Positions 1 to 12,665 of a DNA stretch of 64,000 bases are shown here, in pieces. Source of the DNA: Neocallimastix lanati (nom. inval.) (taxonomy: Eukaryota > Neocallimastigomycota > Neocallimastigomycetes > Neocallimastigales > Neocallimastigaceae); assembly GCA_016946835.1 (NCBI GenBank), contig JACVTC010000061.1:325001-389000 (forward strand), written 5' to 3'. A program made the position numbers and the translations under genes. Each line of letters opens with the position of its first letter. Position 1 is the stretch's first letter. A model generated the notes under the pieces. It was given only the letters and a program-made list of their open reading frames with translations. It was not told where the DNA came from and made no database searches.

Positions 1-690
1 TTTTGGATTGAACAAATTAAATGTGGTGAATTCAAATTTGATGTAAAACCTAATATAAAAAAAAAAGTAAACTGGTATTAGAAGATTATCCAAAATGATA
101 CTCTTGTTATGGTGTAAATGGCAATTTTTACACACAAGGATACTTTTTATGTCCTAAATTTGAAGAAGATAGATAGCAATTCATTCAATTCGTTGATGAA
201 ATTTTTCATAAATATTAATTTTTTATTGTATTGTTCTTTGAACATTCATTGAACATTCCTAATGATAAAGAGGAAGATTTTGATTATAAAGTTAATTTTT
301 AAGTACTGTATTTCCTTCTTGGCCGAAATGCAGTAGCACTATATGAAAATTTAAATGATCTTCTCAGAAGAAAGAAGACGATTTATTAATAATATTTTTC
401 AATCACCTTTCGAGAGAGTCTTCTCTATTTTCCTTATTTTATATTTTGTGGTAGGGGGGTTGCAGAAATTTCTTAATAGTAATACCTATTGTGATTGGAC
501 ACTTTTACTTACAACAACGTCTCTGAACAATTTTGTATGCCATTAGACCTACCATTGTTTAAGACCGTCAATATCAAAACGATAAGGCAAAGAAGAAAAT
601 TCTGATAAAGATTTGAATGATAATTTTTATCCACATGAGTTTTCATTGATAAATGGTGTAGTTTTTCAGTAGTAATGTAATTTTATTATA
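1..690 (+). repeat. Dispersed degenerate repeat, copy A
   Basis: The sequence matches 11087-11765 in the same order (a start TTGGAT/TTGAACAAATTAAATGTG, an internal GAGGAAGATTTT, a late AACGATAAGGCAAAGAAGAA), and in reverse complement 1336-1790. Short stretches read as protein (for example RNAVALYENLNDLLRRKK near 325-385), so the family once coded for something, but I do not recognise the protein. It is open to the left because the window starts inside it. It is badly decayed and not expected to be expressed. Which repeat class it belongs to is unknown. Confidence 0.6.
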
Positions 691-706
691 TTAATATATA
701 AAATTT

Positions 707-835
707 TTATGTATTTTATTTTGATGTATATTATTTTCATGAATTTTATTTTCATGTATTTTATTTTCATGTATTTTATTTACATGTATTTTATTTTCAT
801 GTATTTTATTTTTTTTTTTTTTTTAATAAATATTA
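707..835. repeat. 15-bp minisatellite
   Basis: About seven imperfect copies of ATGTATTTTATTTTC, followed by a T run. It gives a spurious 61-residue repetitive frame (FIFMY repeats) that should not be taken as a gene. From here to 1335 there is only AT-rich low-complexity sequence with ATT and AATA repeats; no gene is seen. Confidence 0.8.
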
Positions 836-1335
836 TTAAAGTTCATTTCTTGTCTAAAACTATATATATTTCATTAAAAAATCTGAATAGTTAACATTGT
901 TTTATTCATAATAAATAATTAAATAATTAAAAAATAATAAAATAATTAAATAAAATATTAAATAATTAAATAATTGAACAATTAAAATAAAATTATAAAT
1001 AATAAAATATTTAAATAATATAATTAAATTAATATTTTATTTTATAAACATTAGAAATAAAAATATTTTCACATACGCTTTATATGTATCAGTTAAATTA
1101 GAAAAATATATTAATATTTACGCAGTTTATTTAATATATTTTTATAATTAACTATTATGAATTATTAATTATTACTACTATTATTATTATTATTAGTAAT
1201 TATTATTAGTAATTATTATTAGTAAATATTATTATTATTAAAACATAAAATAAAAAAAAAAAAAAATTATTAATTTTCAAATTACAATAAAATCAAAAAA
1301 AAAAAAAAAAAAATTCCAATTAGAATTGACCAAAC

Positions 1336-1790
1336 ATTATTAAGAAATATTTCCACAATCCTCTACCCCCAACAAAATATTAATCAAGGAAAGAAAGAAG
1401 ACTCTCTTGAAAAAAGGTGATTGAAAAATATGATTAATTAATAGTTTTCTTTCTCTTCTTTTGAGACAATTATCTATAATCTCATATAGTATAGTGCTAA
1501 CAGCATTTCCATCAAGAAGGAGACTAAGAAAAGAGGACATAGTACATAAAAAAATTAATATAATCATCAAAGATCTTCCTCTTTATCATCAGGAAGGTTC
1601 AAAGAATGTTCAATGATTTCAATGATTTCTCATAAGCAATCAATGAAAAAAAAAAAATTACTATTTATAAAAAATTTCATTAACGAATTGAACGAATTAT
1701 TTCCTATATTTTTCAAATTTATGGCATAAAAGCCTTCTTATGTGTGTTAAAGGAACAGTAGAGCGAGTTTCTGAGATTGAAATTGGTCTA
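1336..1790 (-). repeat. Dispersed degenerate repeat, copy B
   Basis: On the minus strand this reads like copy A at 180-480: the same GAGGAAGAT block, the same GNAVSTILYE-type protein stretch and the same AGACTCTCTT segment. Together with copy A it makes an inverted pair separated by about 650 bases of AT-rich sequence. A run of about 45 T (1794-1838) follows. The minus-strand 76-residue frame here is a remnant of this family, not an intact gene. Confidence 0.55.
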
Positions 1791-1792
1791 TT

Positions 1793-1842
<50 letters not shown>

Positions 1843-1984
1843 CAGGGAAGAGAATACACTTCCATAACTTTATTAATTATAACTTTATTAATTTTATTAT
1901 AAAAAAATACATGTAGGTGAAAAGTACATTTGAAATTAAAAACAAAAAAATTTAAAAAATAAAAAAATAAAAAAAGCTCAAAAA

Positions 1985-2345
1985 TACTATGTATTTCGGC
2001 AAGTTGTACTATGCGGGAATTTTTCTCTTCCTAACAAATAAAAAAGAAATAAAATCTAGATGTAACATCTTTAAAATAGATAGTGTGGTGTCCACTAAAC
2101 TCTCCCCGGATTTATCATTTATTGAACTACTAGGGAGAGATTCACCCTTCGTAGAAATAGATGATGATCCTGTATTATCATTATGCCTTTTCAGTACGAC
2201 GTCGATGCTCTTGGTTAAGTTTGGTATTTTACAATACCTATCAAATAATAGCTCAAACGAACTACTTATGATATAGGTATATTGGTCTATTGAAATATTT
2301 TTTTTCCAGCAATTTAATGAGATAAAAACTCAAAGAAATGGAGCT
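1985..2345 (-). repeat. Dispersed coding-derived repeat, copy E
   Basis: The minus strand reads openly for about 60 residues, including NLTKSIDVVLKRHN and a serine-rich stretch. The segment around 2195-2225 corresponds to the AAGAGCGTCGAC...AAACGATAAGGCA segment of copies C (11530-11575) and D (19700-19735). GC is clearly higher than in the flanks. The plus-strand 95-residue frame is a shadow of it. The protein is not recognised; the copy looks incomplete. Confidence 0.45.
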
Positions 2346-4040
2346 CTTAATCAAAAATAGTAATAAAAAGAAAAAAGAACTATCCATTCCCATAAATAAG
2401 TAAAAATAAAATAAAATTAAATGAAATAAAAAAAAAAAAAATAAAATAATATTAAAAAAAAAAAATTATTTCTATTTTTATTTTTATATATTTATATTTG
2501 TTTTATTTAATTATATTATATTATATTATATATTATATATTATATATTATATATTATATATTATATTATGTTATATTATGTTACGTTTTATTGTATTTTT
2601 TATTTCTATTATTTTTATTGTTATTTTTTTATTTTATAAAAAAAAGATGTCAAAGGAAGGCTTTTTCTTTTTTGAAATATATATATATATAGTCATTTTA
2701 AAATTTACTTATTTCGTTTTAAAGAAATAAGTAATATTTATTATTATTATTATTATTATTATTTATATATGTATTATTATTAATATATAATTTTTATTGA
2801 ATATATTAATTTTTTTCTTTTTCTTTTTTTTAATTATTTATTACGTTTTATTAATTATAATTATATAATCAATATTGAATGTATTTTAATCGAAATGATA
2901 ATATATTATACTGATATATATAACTATAATTTATATATATATATATATATATATATTAATTTTTTTAATTAAATTTATGGTTATTTTTACTATCTTTCAC
3001 TTTTTTTCTTTCTTTTTCTTATTTTTGTTTTTGTTTATTTTTTTTTTGGTTTTTAAAAAATTTTTAAATAATTCAATCTATTTTAATGACAGAACTATTT
3101 AATTTTTAAAAATAATAAATAAAAAAAAATATATATTAATATTAAATTAAAAAGAAAATAATAGTTTAAAAATAACTGAATTAAATACAGTACTTAATCT
3201 CTATTATATATTATTATAATAATACTTCAATAAATACTGTGGTAATATATCTATTATTATATGAAATAATATATATATATAAATAAAAATTAAAAAACTT
3301 TTAATTATTATTTTTCTCTTATTCTTTTAAATCATAAATATAATTTCAAAGAAAAAAAAAAAAAATAAAAAATTAATTAGTTATTTACATTATAAATATA
3401 TATACATATCAATTCATCTATATAATTCTTTATATATATATAGAATATAAATTGTATTATTTTTTTTTATTATTATTTTTATTAAAAAATTATTCTGTCA
3501 TTAATAAAATATTGATTTTTTTAAATTAATTGAAATTATCAAAAATTTTAAAGTATATATACAAAATTTAGAATAGGTGTAATTTTTCCTATTTTCCTAT
3601 TTTTTTTTTTTTTTTTACTTTCTTAAATAAAAAAAAAAAAAAAAAATAATGATTTGTTAAACAGTTATTTTAATTTAAAAATTATAATAGTTGGTTAAAT
3701 TGGATTAAAAAAAAAGTTGTTGATAAATTTTAATTTTAAATTTAACCCTTTAATGAAAATGAATGATAGCTTTTTATTATTACACAATTTTTGGTATTTT
3801 TTTTTTTTTTTTTTGATTTTGCATTTTTGCTTTTGATTTTGTATGTTTTTGTTTTTGTTTTTTGACTTTTTTTTTTAATTTAGTTTTTTCATTTATAAAT
3901 ATTTTAAATTTATTTAAATATTTCTATTTTATTATTTTTATTATATATATAATTAATAATAATAATTAGTCAACAAGTAGACTTTAATTTTTTTATTTCA
4001 ATTTCTATTTTTTTTTTTATCAATTATTAAATTTATTATT
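2346..4040. other. AT-rich desert
   Basis: About 1.7 kb of low-complexity A/T with TATAT and ATT runs (for example 2515-2575, 2735-2765, 2930-2956) and long A or T tracts. The frame at 2498-2692 is made of TAT repeats and is not a credible gene. The part nearest 4040 is the 3' side of the next gene, and a T-rich tract there could hold its polyadenylation signals. No other feature is seen. Confidence 0.7.
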
Positions 4041-4044
4041 TTTT

Positions 4045-4558
4045 TTACCTAGAATTAAAATCAAAATTATTTGAGGTATAATTAAAGTTTCTTGAAATAT
4101 ATCTTTCTCTTTTGTTGTGACCCCCATTATCTTGACTATAATAGGCAACAGAAGAACGATTAGAATTCTGAACTAAGGTATAATTTCTTGATGGTACTAA
4201 TACATCAGCTATATCACTCTTTTGTAAAGTTACACGGTTATACTGATCACTATCAATAACAGTAGAGTTACGAATAGGACTACCATTTATATCTCTTCTA
4301 TTAACATTCGCCGGTATAACTGAGGTACTTACTGGTCTTGGAAGAGGTCTTGTATTATTTCTTGCAATATTTCTTATATTAACTATTATTATTAATATTT
4401 AAATAAATAAAATATAATAAAAAAAAAAAAAAGAATAATAATATTAAATAAAAATTTTATTAATTCTTATACCCGATAAATAATTTTTAAATATTTTTAT
4501 TTAAAATAATAACCCTTTTTTAAATTTTATAACATTTAATATTTAATTTCAACTAACT

Positions 4559-4593
<35 letters not shown>

Positions 4594-4868
4594 TTAATAA
4601 GTATAATTATATATATATTTTTACCTGGATCTTCTCTTGGTTCTTGATAAACTACATTATTCTTAATTGGAGGCATCTTATAAGTAGTATCAAGTTCCCT
4701 ATTATGATAAAAGTTTTCAGAGTAGTTATCTACGCGATCTCTTTCATATTGTTGACGTTCAATAACCCATTCAGGTGAACAAGAGTTCTTAACTCTTCTC
4801 TTAGTGTATTTACCTAATTTCCATTGAGTGTAAGCATATGAACCCTTAATCTTTGATTTTATACCCAT
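4045..4868 (-). CDS. Spliced gene for a 193-residue protein of unknown function
   Basis: Two exons on the minus strand: exon 1 at 4868-4625 and exon 2 at 4382-4045. The donor reads CCAG|GTAAAA and the acceptor AATAATAG|TTAATA, and the intron is 242 bases of almost pure A/T. The joined frame (582 bases with TAA stop) is open and both exons have much higher GC than the intron. The start ATG gives MGIKSKIKGSYAYTQWK, a basic N-terminus; the middle is rich in charged and aromatic residues, and the C-terminal half is rich in Asn, Ser and Arg (SVIPANVNRRDING, YISRNFNYTSNNFDFNSR). There is no signal peptide, membrane segment or known motif. A nuclear or RNA-associated role would fit the basic composition, but that is a guess. 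A donor-like AGGTAA at the stop leaves open a further 3' exon. Confidence 0.7.
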
Positions 4869-6782
4869 TTTTCTCTGTAAATATAAATATGTTTATAAAT
4901 TATATAAAAACATGGATAATATATTATAGAAGATTTGAATTTATATATATATAATATATCTGTTAATATACTTATGTATTCAATAATACTCAATTTATAT
5001 TATTTTTTTAAATAATCAAGAATTCTATATATTATTATTCTACGAATTAATTTAAATATCATTTTATATTATATATAATTGCTTCAATTCCATTTGAAAA
5101 TTTAATGTATATTTTTATTTATATTTATTAAAATCATTACTACAATGTGTATTATTAAGTTTTGTATTTTATAATTAAAATTGTAAATAATAACTATTCA
5201 TTATAATTTATTTATTTATTTATTTGATGAGTTTGTTTTTCTTTTCTATTAATAATACTATTATTCAATTATATAAAAATTAATTCAATTAATATTCAAA
5301 CCTACATATAACTTTAATTTTAAATTAATTTATAAACTCTAAAAAATATTCTCTTCCTTTTTTATTTTATAATTGTAGAGTTTCAAAAAAAAAAATTTAT
5401 TTTTTTATTTAAAATTATTATGAGAAAATTTAATCCTTTTATATAAAATTGTTTAATATAAATAAATCAATAAATTAAAAAATAAATAATTATTTTATAA
5501 TAAAATAAATAAATAATTTATAATAAAATAAATAAATAATTTATAATAAAATAAATATATAAAATATTATAAAATAAATAAATAAAAAAGTTTCATTTAT
5601 TAAAAGTTTTAATATATTTAATATGTATATAGAATAAATAAATAATAAATAAACTTTTATTATTCTTTATAGTATATGATATATATAATTAATTCAAAAT
5701 ATATTTTATGATATATATATAATTATTTTATTCAAATAATAGTTTAACAATATATTATTATCTTATTCGTATTAATTTTTTATTTTAATTAAAAAAAAAT
5801 GTAAATAATCTTTTAATATGTTAAATTTACATTTACATTATTCAAAAACCTTATTTTTTATTTTTTTTTTATTTAATCTTATTCTTTTTTCCTCTTTAAT
5901 ATTTTATATATTATATTTTATATATTATATTCAATTGTTATATCATAGCTAGTTAATATATTTTAAAGTGTATTATTAATCTATATAACAATAGATAGGT
6001 AGGTTAATAGTTCATATATAACTATAAATTGTAATATATTATTATTTAACTAATTATCTTTTTCATTTCATTTTCTTCTTTCTTTTAATACGTAAAGAAT
6101 TACATTAAATTTTTATTAATTACATTTACTATTATGTATTTAATTTTTTTTTTTTACTTTCTCCAACGCCCTTTTTTTTTTATATTTAAATAAAATTTCG
6201 TTTTAAATTTATTTATTTATTTCACATATATTGTAATTATTTTTTAATATATTACTATATTATTTAATTAAATTTATTAAACCTATTAATATACAATATA
6301 ACATATAATTATATTGAATACAATAAAATGAAACTGAATATTATATACATAATATATAATATATCAAATAATATTTAATATATAAAAAAATAATATAATT
6401 TATATTATACTATATTAAATAAAGTATCAATCATGCCAAAAAATAAGTAAATGAATAAAACTTTTAATTTTTTTAATTAAAATGGTGTTTAATTAAAAGA
6501 AAAAATAAATATTATAGTATTAAATATTATATATTAAATAATAAATAATAAATAATAAATAATAAATAATAATATTAAATAATAATATTAAATATTAATA
6601 TTAAATATAAAATAAAAAAATAAATATAAAAAAAAGAAAGTATAACTAAAATTATAAATTAATAATAAAAATAAAATTATAATTATTTTTTTTAATAATT
6701 TTATTAATTAAAAGTAAATGGTATAATAAATAATTATCATGGAATAGAAAAACTTTTTTCATCCATTATTTCTAACTTTTAA

Positions 6783-6813
<31 letters not shown>

Positions 6814-7370
6814 GTAGTAGTAGTAGTAGTAGTAGTAATAGTAATTATTTTTTTCAATTGAATGAAAAGATTTTCTGTTTGTCATGGAGAAGAGGTAAGA
6901 ATGAAATTTTGATTCAGTAGTGAATATATCATTAAACCATACACTTATTAAATAAAAAGAAAAAATCATTTTTAATTTTTATCGTACTATTTAATAATGA
7001 TAATTTATAACAAATAGATACAAATTTTGAAAAAAAAAAAAATAAATAAAAAAAATAAAGATAAAATGAATATAATGGTTATGATGTTCATAGTAATGAA
7101 TAAATAAAATAATCATTATCATATAGATTAAAACAGAAAATGAGCAGTCAAAAAAGATTTATTATCATTTGTTATTCTTATTAATAATTTTATAAGAAGT
7201 CATTATTTTATTTAATTTTAGTATATTAAATTTTAATTTATATACTTTTATTTTTTATCATTCTAAAATTATATATTTATATATATTATATATATATTAT
7301 ATATATAAATATTTTTTTTTTTATTTTTAAAAAAAGTATAGATTTTTATTAAAAAAAAAAAAAAAAAAAG
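4869..7370. other. AT-rich desert
   Basis: About 2.5 kb upstream of the minus-strand gene. It contains poly-A/T tracts, an (AATAAATAATTTATAATAA) cluster at about 5490-5560, and an (ATT)n-(AGT)n compound microsatellite at about 6785-6838. Part of the first few hundred bases must be the promoter of the gene at 4045-4868, but no specific motif stands out. No open frame with gene-like codons is seen. Confidence 0.7.
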
Positions 7371-7372
7371 TA

Positions 7373-7585
7373 ATGTTATCCTTACACATAAATTTTAGTG
7401 AATGTAAATTCTCTTTCTTATTAATTTTATTAAGGTTAATAGAAACAACCTTCGTTATTAAAAAATTGACATCAATCCCTTTTAACAATAGATCTGTTGT
7501 TGTCAATTGTTCCTCTTCTTCGCTTCACAGGAACAACATTTTCCTTATTATGCCATATAGGTATTTGGTTATTCCTTAGAGCTCT
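7373..7585 (-). pseudogene. Coding-like fragment, unrecognised
   Basis: A GC island of about 210 bases in the desert. On the minus strand it reads for about 50 residues, with the stretch SEEEEQLTTTDLLLKGIDVN followed by hydrophobic and lysine-rich sequence, with a stop just before it. Its minus-strand start (AGAGCTC ... ATACCTATAT) resembles the start of repeat copy E (2345 downwards), so it may be another piece of that family. The plus-strand 68-residue frame is the shadow. No function can be given. Confidence 0.35.
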
Positions 7586-7599
7586 CTTTTTTTTTTTAA

Positions 7600-7634
<35 letters not shown>

Positions 7635-10463
7635 TATTAATAACAACATTATATTTAGGGAAATAATTTTTATGTAATTATTTTAATAATATATCATTTG
7701 TAGTTTGATATTAATTTAATTATTATCTATAATTGAAAGGGTTTATTCAATTTTATAATATTTATTTATTTAGTATATACTTTATTAATTATTAATTATT
7801 ATTTATTTATTTATTATTTATATATTCATTTATTTAATAGTAACAATTAGTAATTAAAACATTGGTATTGTTCTTCAATATTATAATTATATTAATTTAA
7901 AGTTTTAAACTGTTGATATTAAATTTTTTTAGTTTTAATATCAATTTATATTTATTTATTTATATTTATTTATTATATATTTATTGATTGAAAAGGTTCA
8001 TAAATTAAATTATAAAAAGATTATTATAATATTATTAATTTTATTTACACATTTATATATATATTTATTTATATTTATTTATATTTATATATATTTATGT
8101 ATTTATTTATATATTTATTTAGATTCTTATTTTATATATTCTTATTTTATATATTTAAATATCCATATATAATAAAAAAAAAAGAAGATAAATTTTAATT
8201 AATTAAATTAATTAATTCATTAATTGATAATACTTCTCCTTTCCATGACTGAACCAAACTTTATTTAATAATTTTTTGGGTGTTACAATCAATTTTCAAT
8301 ATAGAATAAAATTTACCATAATATAATTTAACTATATTTTCTATTATATTAACTAAATAAGTGAATATTAAAAAAAAAAAAAAGAAAACATAAAATAAAA
8401 TAAAAAAAATAAAAAGAAAACTTTATTTTATATATAATTTCCATATACAATAATTAAAAATTTAAAAATTAAATAAAACTAAAAAAAACCTTTTAATTTT
8501 TAAATAAGATAAATTAAAATAAAAATAAAATATTGAATTCTCCATATATTCCATATATTATTGAGTATTCTGTAATATATTATTGGATCCCATCAATATA
8601 AATGTTAAATAAAAAAGTGGAGATTAATTTGGATGGTAAATTTTATTTTAAATTTATTTACTAAGAAAGTTTCCTAATAACAAAAAAAAAAAAATAAAAA
8701 AATTAAAAAAAAAAAAATAAGAAAATAAATAATGAAAATGAATAAATTAATATATAAATAAATGAATAAATATATAATAAATTAAATAAATGCATAGATA
8801 GCTTCTTTTATAAATTGTTTTATAGAAGGAAAGACCATAGAGAAGAAAGAGAATTAGAAATAATAAAATAAAATAAAAAAAAAATATATATATATAATGA
8901 AATTATAATAATAATAGCTTAAAAGAGGGTAAGAAATATATTTTTTTTCTTAGATTTATAATTTTAATTGATAGTAAAATTAAAGGGCATTCTAATGTCA
9001 TTAATATAAGGTTATAATAATTGAAAAATTATATATAATAAGAAAAATAATATTATAAAAAGTAACTATATAAAATTAAAAATGAAATTTATATATATTT
9101 ATATTTATTATTTATTAATATTTATTATTATCATTTATTATACATTATTCTTCTTCTTATTATTATTATCAATTATTATTATTATTTACTTCTACTACTA
9201 CTATTATTATTATTATTATTACTATCTTTAATTATTATTTATTATTATTACTATAATTAATATTACTATTATTATTATTTATTAATTATTATTATTATAT
9301 TACTATTTATTTTTTATTTATTATATATAATTATTAAAGAAAAAAAATTTTTTTTTTTCTAATTGATAATAACGATTACTAATTTTTATTTTATTTTACT
9401 TTTCTTTTTTTTTTTTTATTTTTACTTTTTCAAATATTTCAGGAGGTAAAAAAAATAACATAAAAATGAATTTTCCAAATTTTATTTTTATTTTTGTTTT
9501 TATTTTTGTATTTTTTTTTTTTAATTTTTTTTTAAAAGAAAAAAACTAATATATATACAAAATATATACATTTAACTACATTAAATGATACGAGCCATTT
9601 GTTTATTTATAATACATTTATTTGTATAGATAATGTTGATACCATTGTGTGTAAATATCTATTTATAAGCCATATCACATATTTATTGATATATAATATA
9701 TACAATAAATATAATTTATAATTTGTAGATTAAAATAAATTAAATCACTTAAAAAACATTTCAAATATTGTTTGAAAAAAAAAAAAAAAGAATTAAAAAA
9801 AATTAAAACTTTTTGTAAATTAAAAAAAAAAATAAAAAAAATGTTACACTTTATCTATTTTTGTATTTTTTTTTTTTTATTATTGTTAAGAGTCAGGGAA
9901 TTTATGATTAATAATTACGTCAATTTTATTAATATATTTTTTTAATTATACTATATTAAAATGTTTTTTATATTAATACATTGTGGCTTATATATTTAAA
10001 ATATATAATAATACGTTTCAACACATTTGAAACATTTATTTTTTATATATTTTACATTCCAATATTTTCCCTTAAACCGAATTACTCTATAATGAATAAA
10101 TTGATTTACTGGTGAATATGTCTATATAAATTTATCCTGTTTTATAATATTAACTTGATATTATTAAACTATTAGTTATTTCTATTTTAAGTTGAATTTT
10201 AATATTACATGAATAAAATAATTTTTATATTATATTAATATCTTTAATTCAATTAAAATATTATTTAAATAATTTCTTAAATAAATAATTACCCTCCAAA
10301 ATTATGTATTTAATATTATTACACCATTAATATTAAATGTATCTAAAAACATATCTTATAATATATGGTTTATATATACCATTTATATGATGGAAACCTT
10401 TCTTTTTAAAGGGTGATACTATATCATCTCAATTTGTGTGAATACCTCTTTATATATTGGGTT
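7586..10463. other. AT-rich desert
   Basis: Nearly 2.9 kb of low complexity: (ATT)n at 7600-7635, TATTTA repeats at 8045-8130 (which create a false 62-residue frame), ATT/ACT repeats at 9130-9310, and many A and T tracts. A slightly less biased patch lies at 8215-8290 and another at 10380-10460, but neither reads as protein. No gene or RNA is seen. Confidence 0.65.
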
Positions 10464-10472
10464 TTATATCAC

Positions 10473-10808
10473 GGGTGTGGGGCATTTCGCCAGATTGCAT
10501 TTCGCCAATTTTTTTGAAAGCATGTGGCGTATTAAAAAAATGTGGCATTTCGCCAAATTGAAAATTATTAAATAAACAAATAAATCAATAAATAAAATTA
10601 AATATTATTAATATTGCATAAAAACAATTTTAAAAAAAATATATTTTGAATTAATATTTATTTATTTATTCATTTATTTATATCAATACTCTACTTGTCG
10701 AAATGCAACCTGGCGAAATGCAACTTGGGAAAATGCAACATTTTAATACTACGCCACTCGGCGAAATGCAACCTGGCGAAATGCAATTTGGGGAAATGCA
10801 ACTCTCCC
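10473..10808. mobile_element. Foldback/MITE-like element with 9-bp target duplication
   Basis: A 336-bp element flanked on both sides by TTATATCAC (10464-10472 and 10809-10817). Its ends are imperfect inverted repeats (left GGGTGTGGGGCATTTCGCC; right, read inwards, GGGAGAGTTGCATTTCCCC). Each arm is about 110 bases and is itself built from repeated GCATTTCGCCA-type modules plus a GTGGCGTA...TATTAAAA block, so the arms could form a long hairpin. The 100-base centre is plain A/T with no coding capacity, so the element must have been moved by an enzyme encoded elsewhere. A 9-bp duplication and long, internally repetitive inverted repeats are typical of foldback or Mutator-like (MULE) non-autonomous elements. 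A larger relative is at 63200-63827. Confidence 0.85.
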
Positions 10809-11086
10809 TTATATCACTTTCAATTTTAGTCCGCTTTGAAGATTAGGGCTAATTTTTTTTTTATATATGTATTCACTTTGTAGTTTGAGCAATAACTATT
10901 AAATATAAATTTTATTAATTATTCATTGGTGTACTTGATAAAAATCTTGGGATATTAAAATTGATTACATTACGTTTATAATTAATTATATTATTTACGA
11001 GGAATTCAAATTTGGTTTTTTTTAAAAAATTTATTCAATGGTCTATCACTGAAATATTTACAATTTTCGCATAGTTTTTTCCTTTT

Positions 11087-11765
11087 TTTTTTTTGGATTG
11101 GACAAATTAAATGTGTAGATTCAAATTTGATGTACCTAATTTTACACATCAGATACTTTTATGTCTTAAATTTATTGTAATTTGTTGATGAGATTTTTTT
11201 TTTATTAATTATTCTCTGATTTGATCATGAGAAATCATTGAATATTTATTGAACATTCTTAATGAAGCAAAGAGGAAGATTTTAATGATAATAATAATTT
11301 TTACATACTGTGTCCCGTTCTTGGTGGATAGTCAGTATCTGTATATGAAATCTTACAAGATCGGTTAGGCCTTTTATTAATGATATCTTTTAAATCCTCT
11401 TTGAGAGAGTCTTCTTTCCCTGATTTTATATTTTGTGGGACTTGCGAAAATTCCTTACTTAATGTTATGGATATTGTGATTAGTGATTTTTACATTATGA
11501 ACAATTTATATACCATTTAGACCTTCCGTTGTCAAGAGCGTCGACATTGAAACGATAAGGCAAAGAAGAAATTCTAATTCAGATTCTGATGATATATTTT
11601 ATTCACATGGGGTTATCATTGATAAATGGGAAGAGTTAGAGGTCATTTCTTCCTCGAAACTCATAACATAGTTTTTTAATATTAATGTAAAGAATTTCAT
11701 ATATTTTATTTTCATATATTTTTTTTAATAAATATTATTAAATAAAGTTTATTCTTAGTCTAAAA
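11087..11765 (+). repeat. Dispersed degenerate repeat, copy C
   Basis: It runs parallel to copy A at 1-690 with many small differences: start GGATTGGACAAATTAAATGTG, middle GAGGAAGATTTTAATGATAA, end ATTGAAACGATAAGGCAAAG, then a decayed run TTCATATATTTTATTTTCATAT and AATAAATATTATTAAA as in copy A at 826-841. Around 11525-11640 it reads like protein. It ends about 40 bases before the D5-like fossil. Having two full-length copies lets the family's extent be set at about 680 bases, assuming copy A is not much truncated on the left. Confidence 0.6.
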
Positions 11766-11804
11766 AAAAAAAAAAAAAAGAAACATTTTATTAATTTCAT
11801 TTTA

Positions 11805-12665
11805 TTATTGTATTTTTCATTGGCTCCGGTCGAAATGGGAAAACCACCTTCACGAACATGTATGCTACGTCTTGTTTAAGGTGATTATGCTGCCACTCCG
11901 AATGTTTCCTTTTTTTTTTTTTAGGAAAGTCGGTAACCACCGATAAACCGAGTCCGCATATGATAGACTTTAATAACTCAAGAGTCACCATATTCGAGGA
12001 ACATGACGGTCGCTCAATTAATATTACTGGAGGCACAAAGGCCATTACTGGTAATGTTGGCTACATTAAAACCAGATCTTTATACAAGGATCTTTAAACC
12101 GTGTATGTGGATCTATTACCGATTATCAATACCAATGATAAATTGATCATTTCAAAATTGAATAACGCATTAATTGATCGTATTTTGGTGATTCCATTTA
12201 CTCAATGATTTGTCAATAAAATGAATATTTCTATTCTTACTTCCACTCAAAACATCAACAATCCTTCTATAAAGCATGCCAATCCAACATAGCAAGGCCC
12301 GAAAATTCAAGCTTATGCCGAGGCTCTTATCCATTTGTTGATTCAGAATTATCAGGAAGATAACAGTACCCTAGAAATTCCTTCAATGGTCATTGAAGCT
12401 ACCAAGGAAATTTATTATGCGTAATGATCATATAGCCAGATTCCTAGAAAAAAAAATAAAACGGATGAAAACGATATTTATGCTATTTCAATCGATGAGT
12501 GCTATTCCCGCTATAAAGCATGGTATAAGCAATACGTGTCTAATCGTTCAATTAATTACAGCTTGGAAGATTTTCGTATGGATTTGGTAAAGTATAGCAT
12601 TTGTATTAAAAATGTTCCATCATCTGATTCAAATCGTATGGTTGAATCTATCACTATAAAAGTAT
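11805..12665 (+). pseudogene. Giant-virus D5-like primase-helicase, fossil fragment
   Basis: On the plus strand this island reads in pieces as the C-terminal half of a D5-type superfamily 3 helicase, the replication ATPase of nucleocytoplasmic large DNA viruses (related ATPases occur in some phages and plasmids). The Walker A region is seen near 11815-11850 (GSGRNGKTTF), then a segment with HMIDFNNSRVTIFEEHDG, the motif C-type NDKLIISKLNN and the arginine-region RILVIPF near 12180, and a C-terminal domain to about 12660. The family is normally 700-1000 residues, so the primase half is absent here. The copy is broken, with several breaks, and looks old. GC is well above the flanks. It lies head-to-head in general orientation with the polymerase fossil 900 bases further on. 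Confidence 0.75.

Noticed and set aside
4536-4624. C-terminal extension of the 110-residue frame (poly-lysine end)
   Set aside because: It reads through the GTAAAA donor into intron A/T; splicing to 4382 gives a better, longer protein.
8045-8172. Repetitive 62-residue frame rich in Ile, Tyr and Leu
   Set aside because: It is a translation of TATTTA microsatellite, with no protein-like variation.
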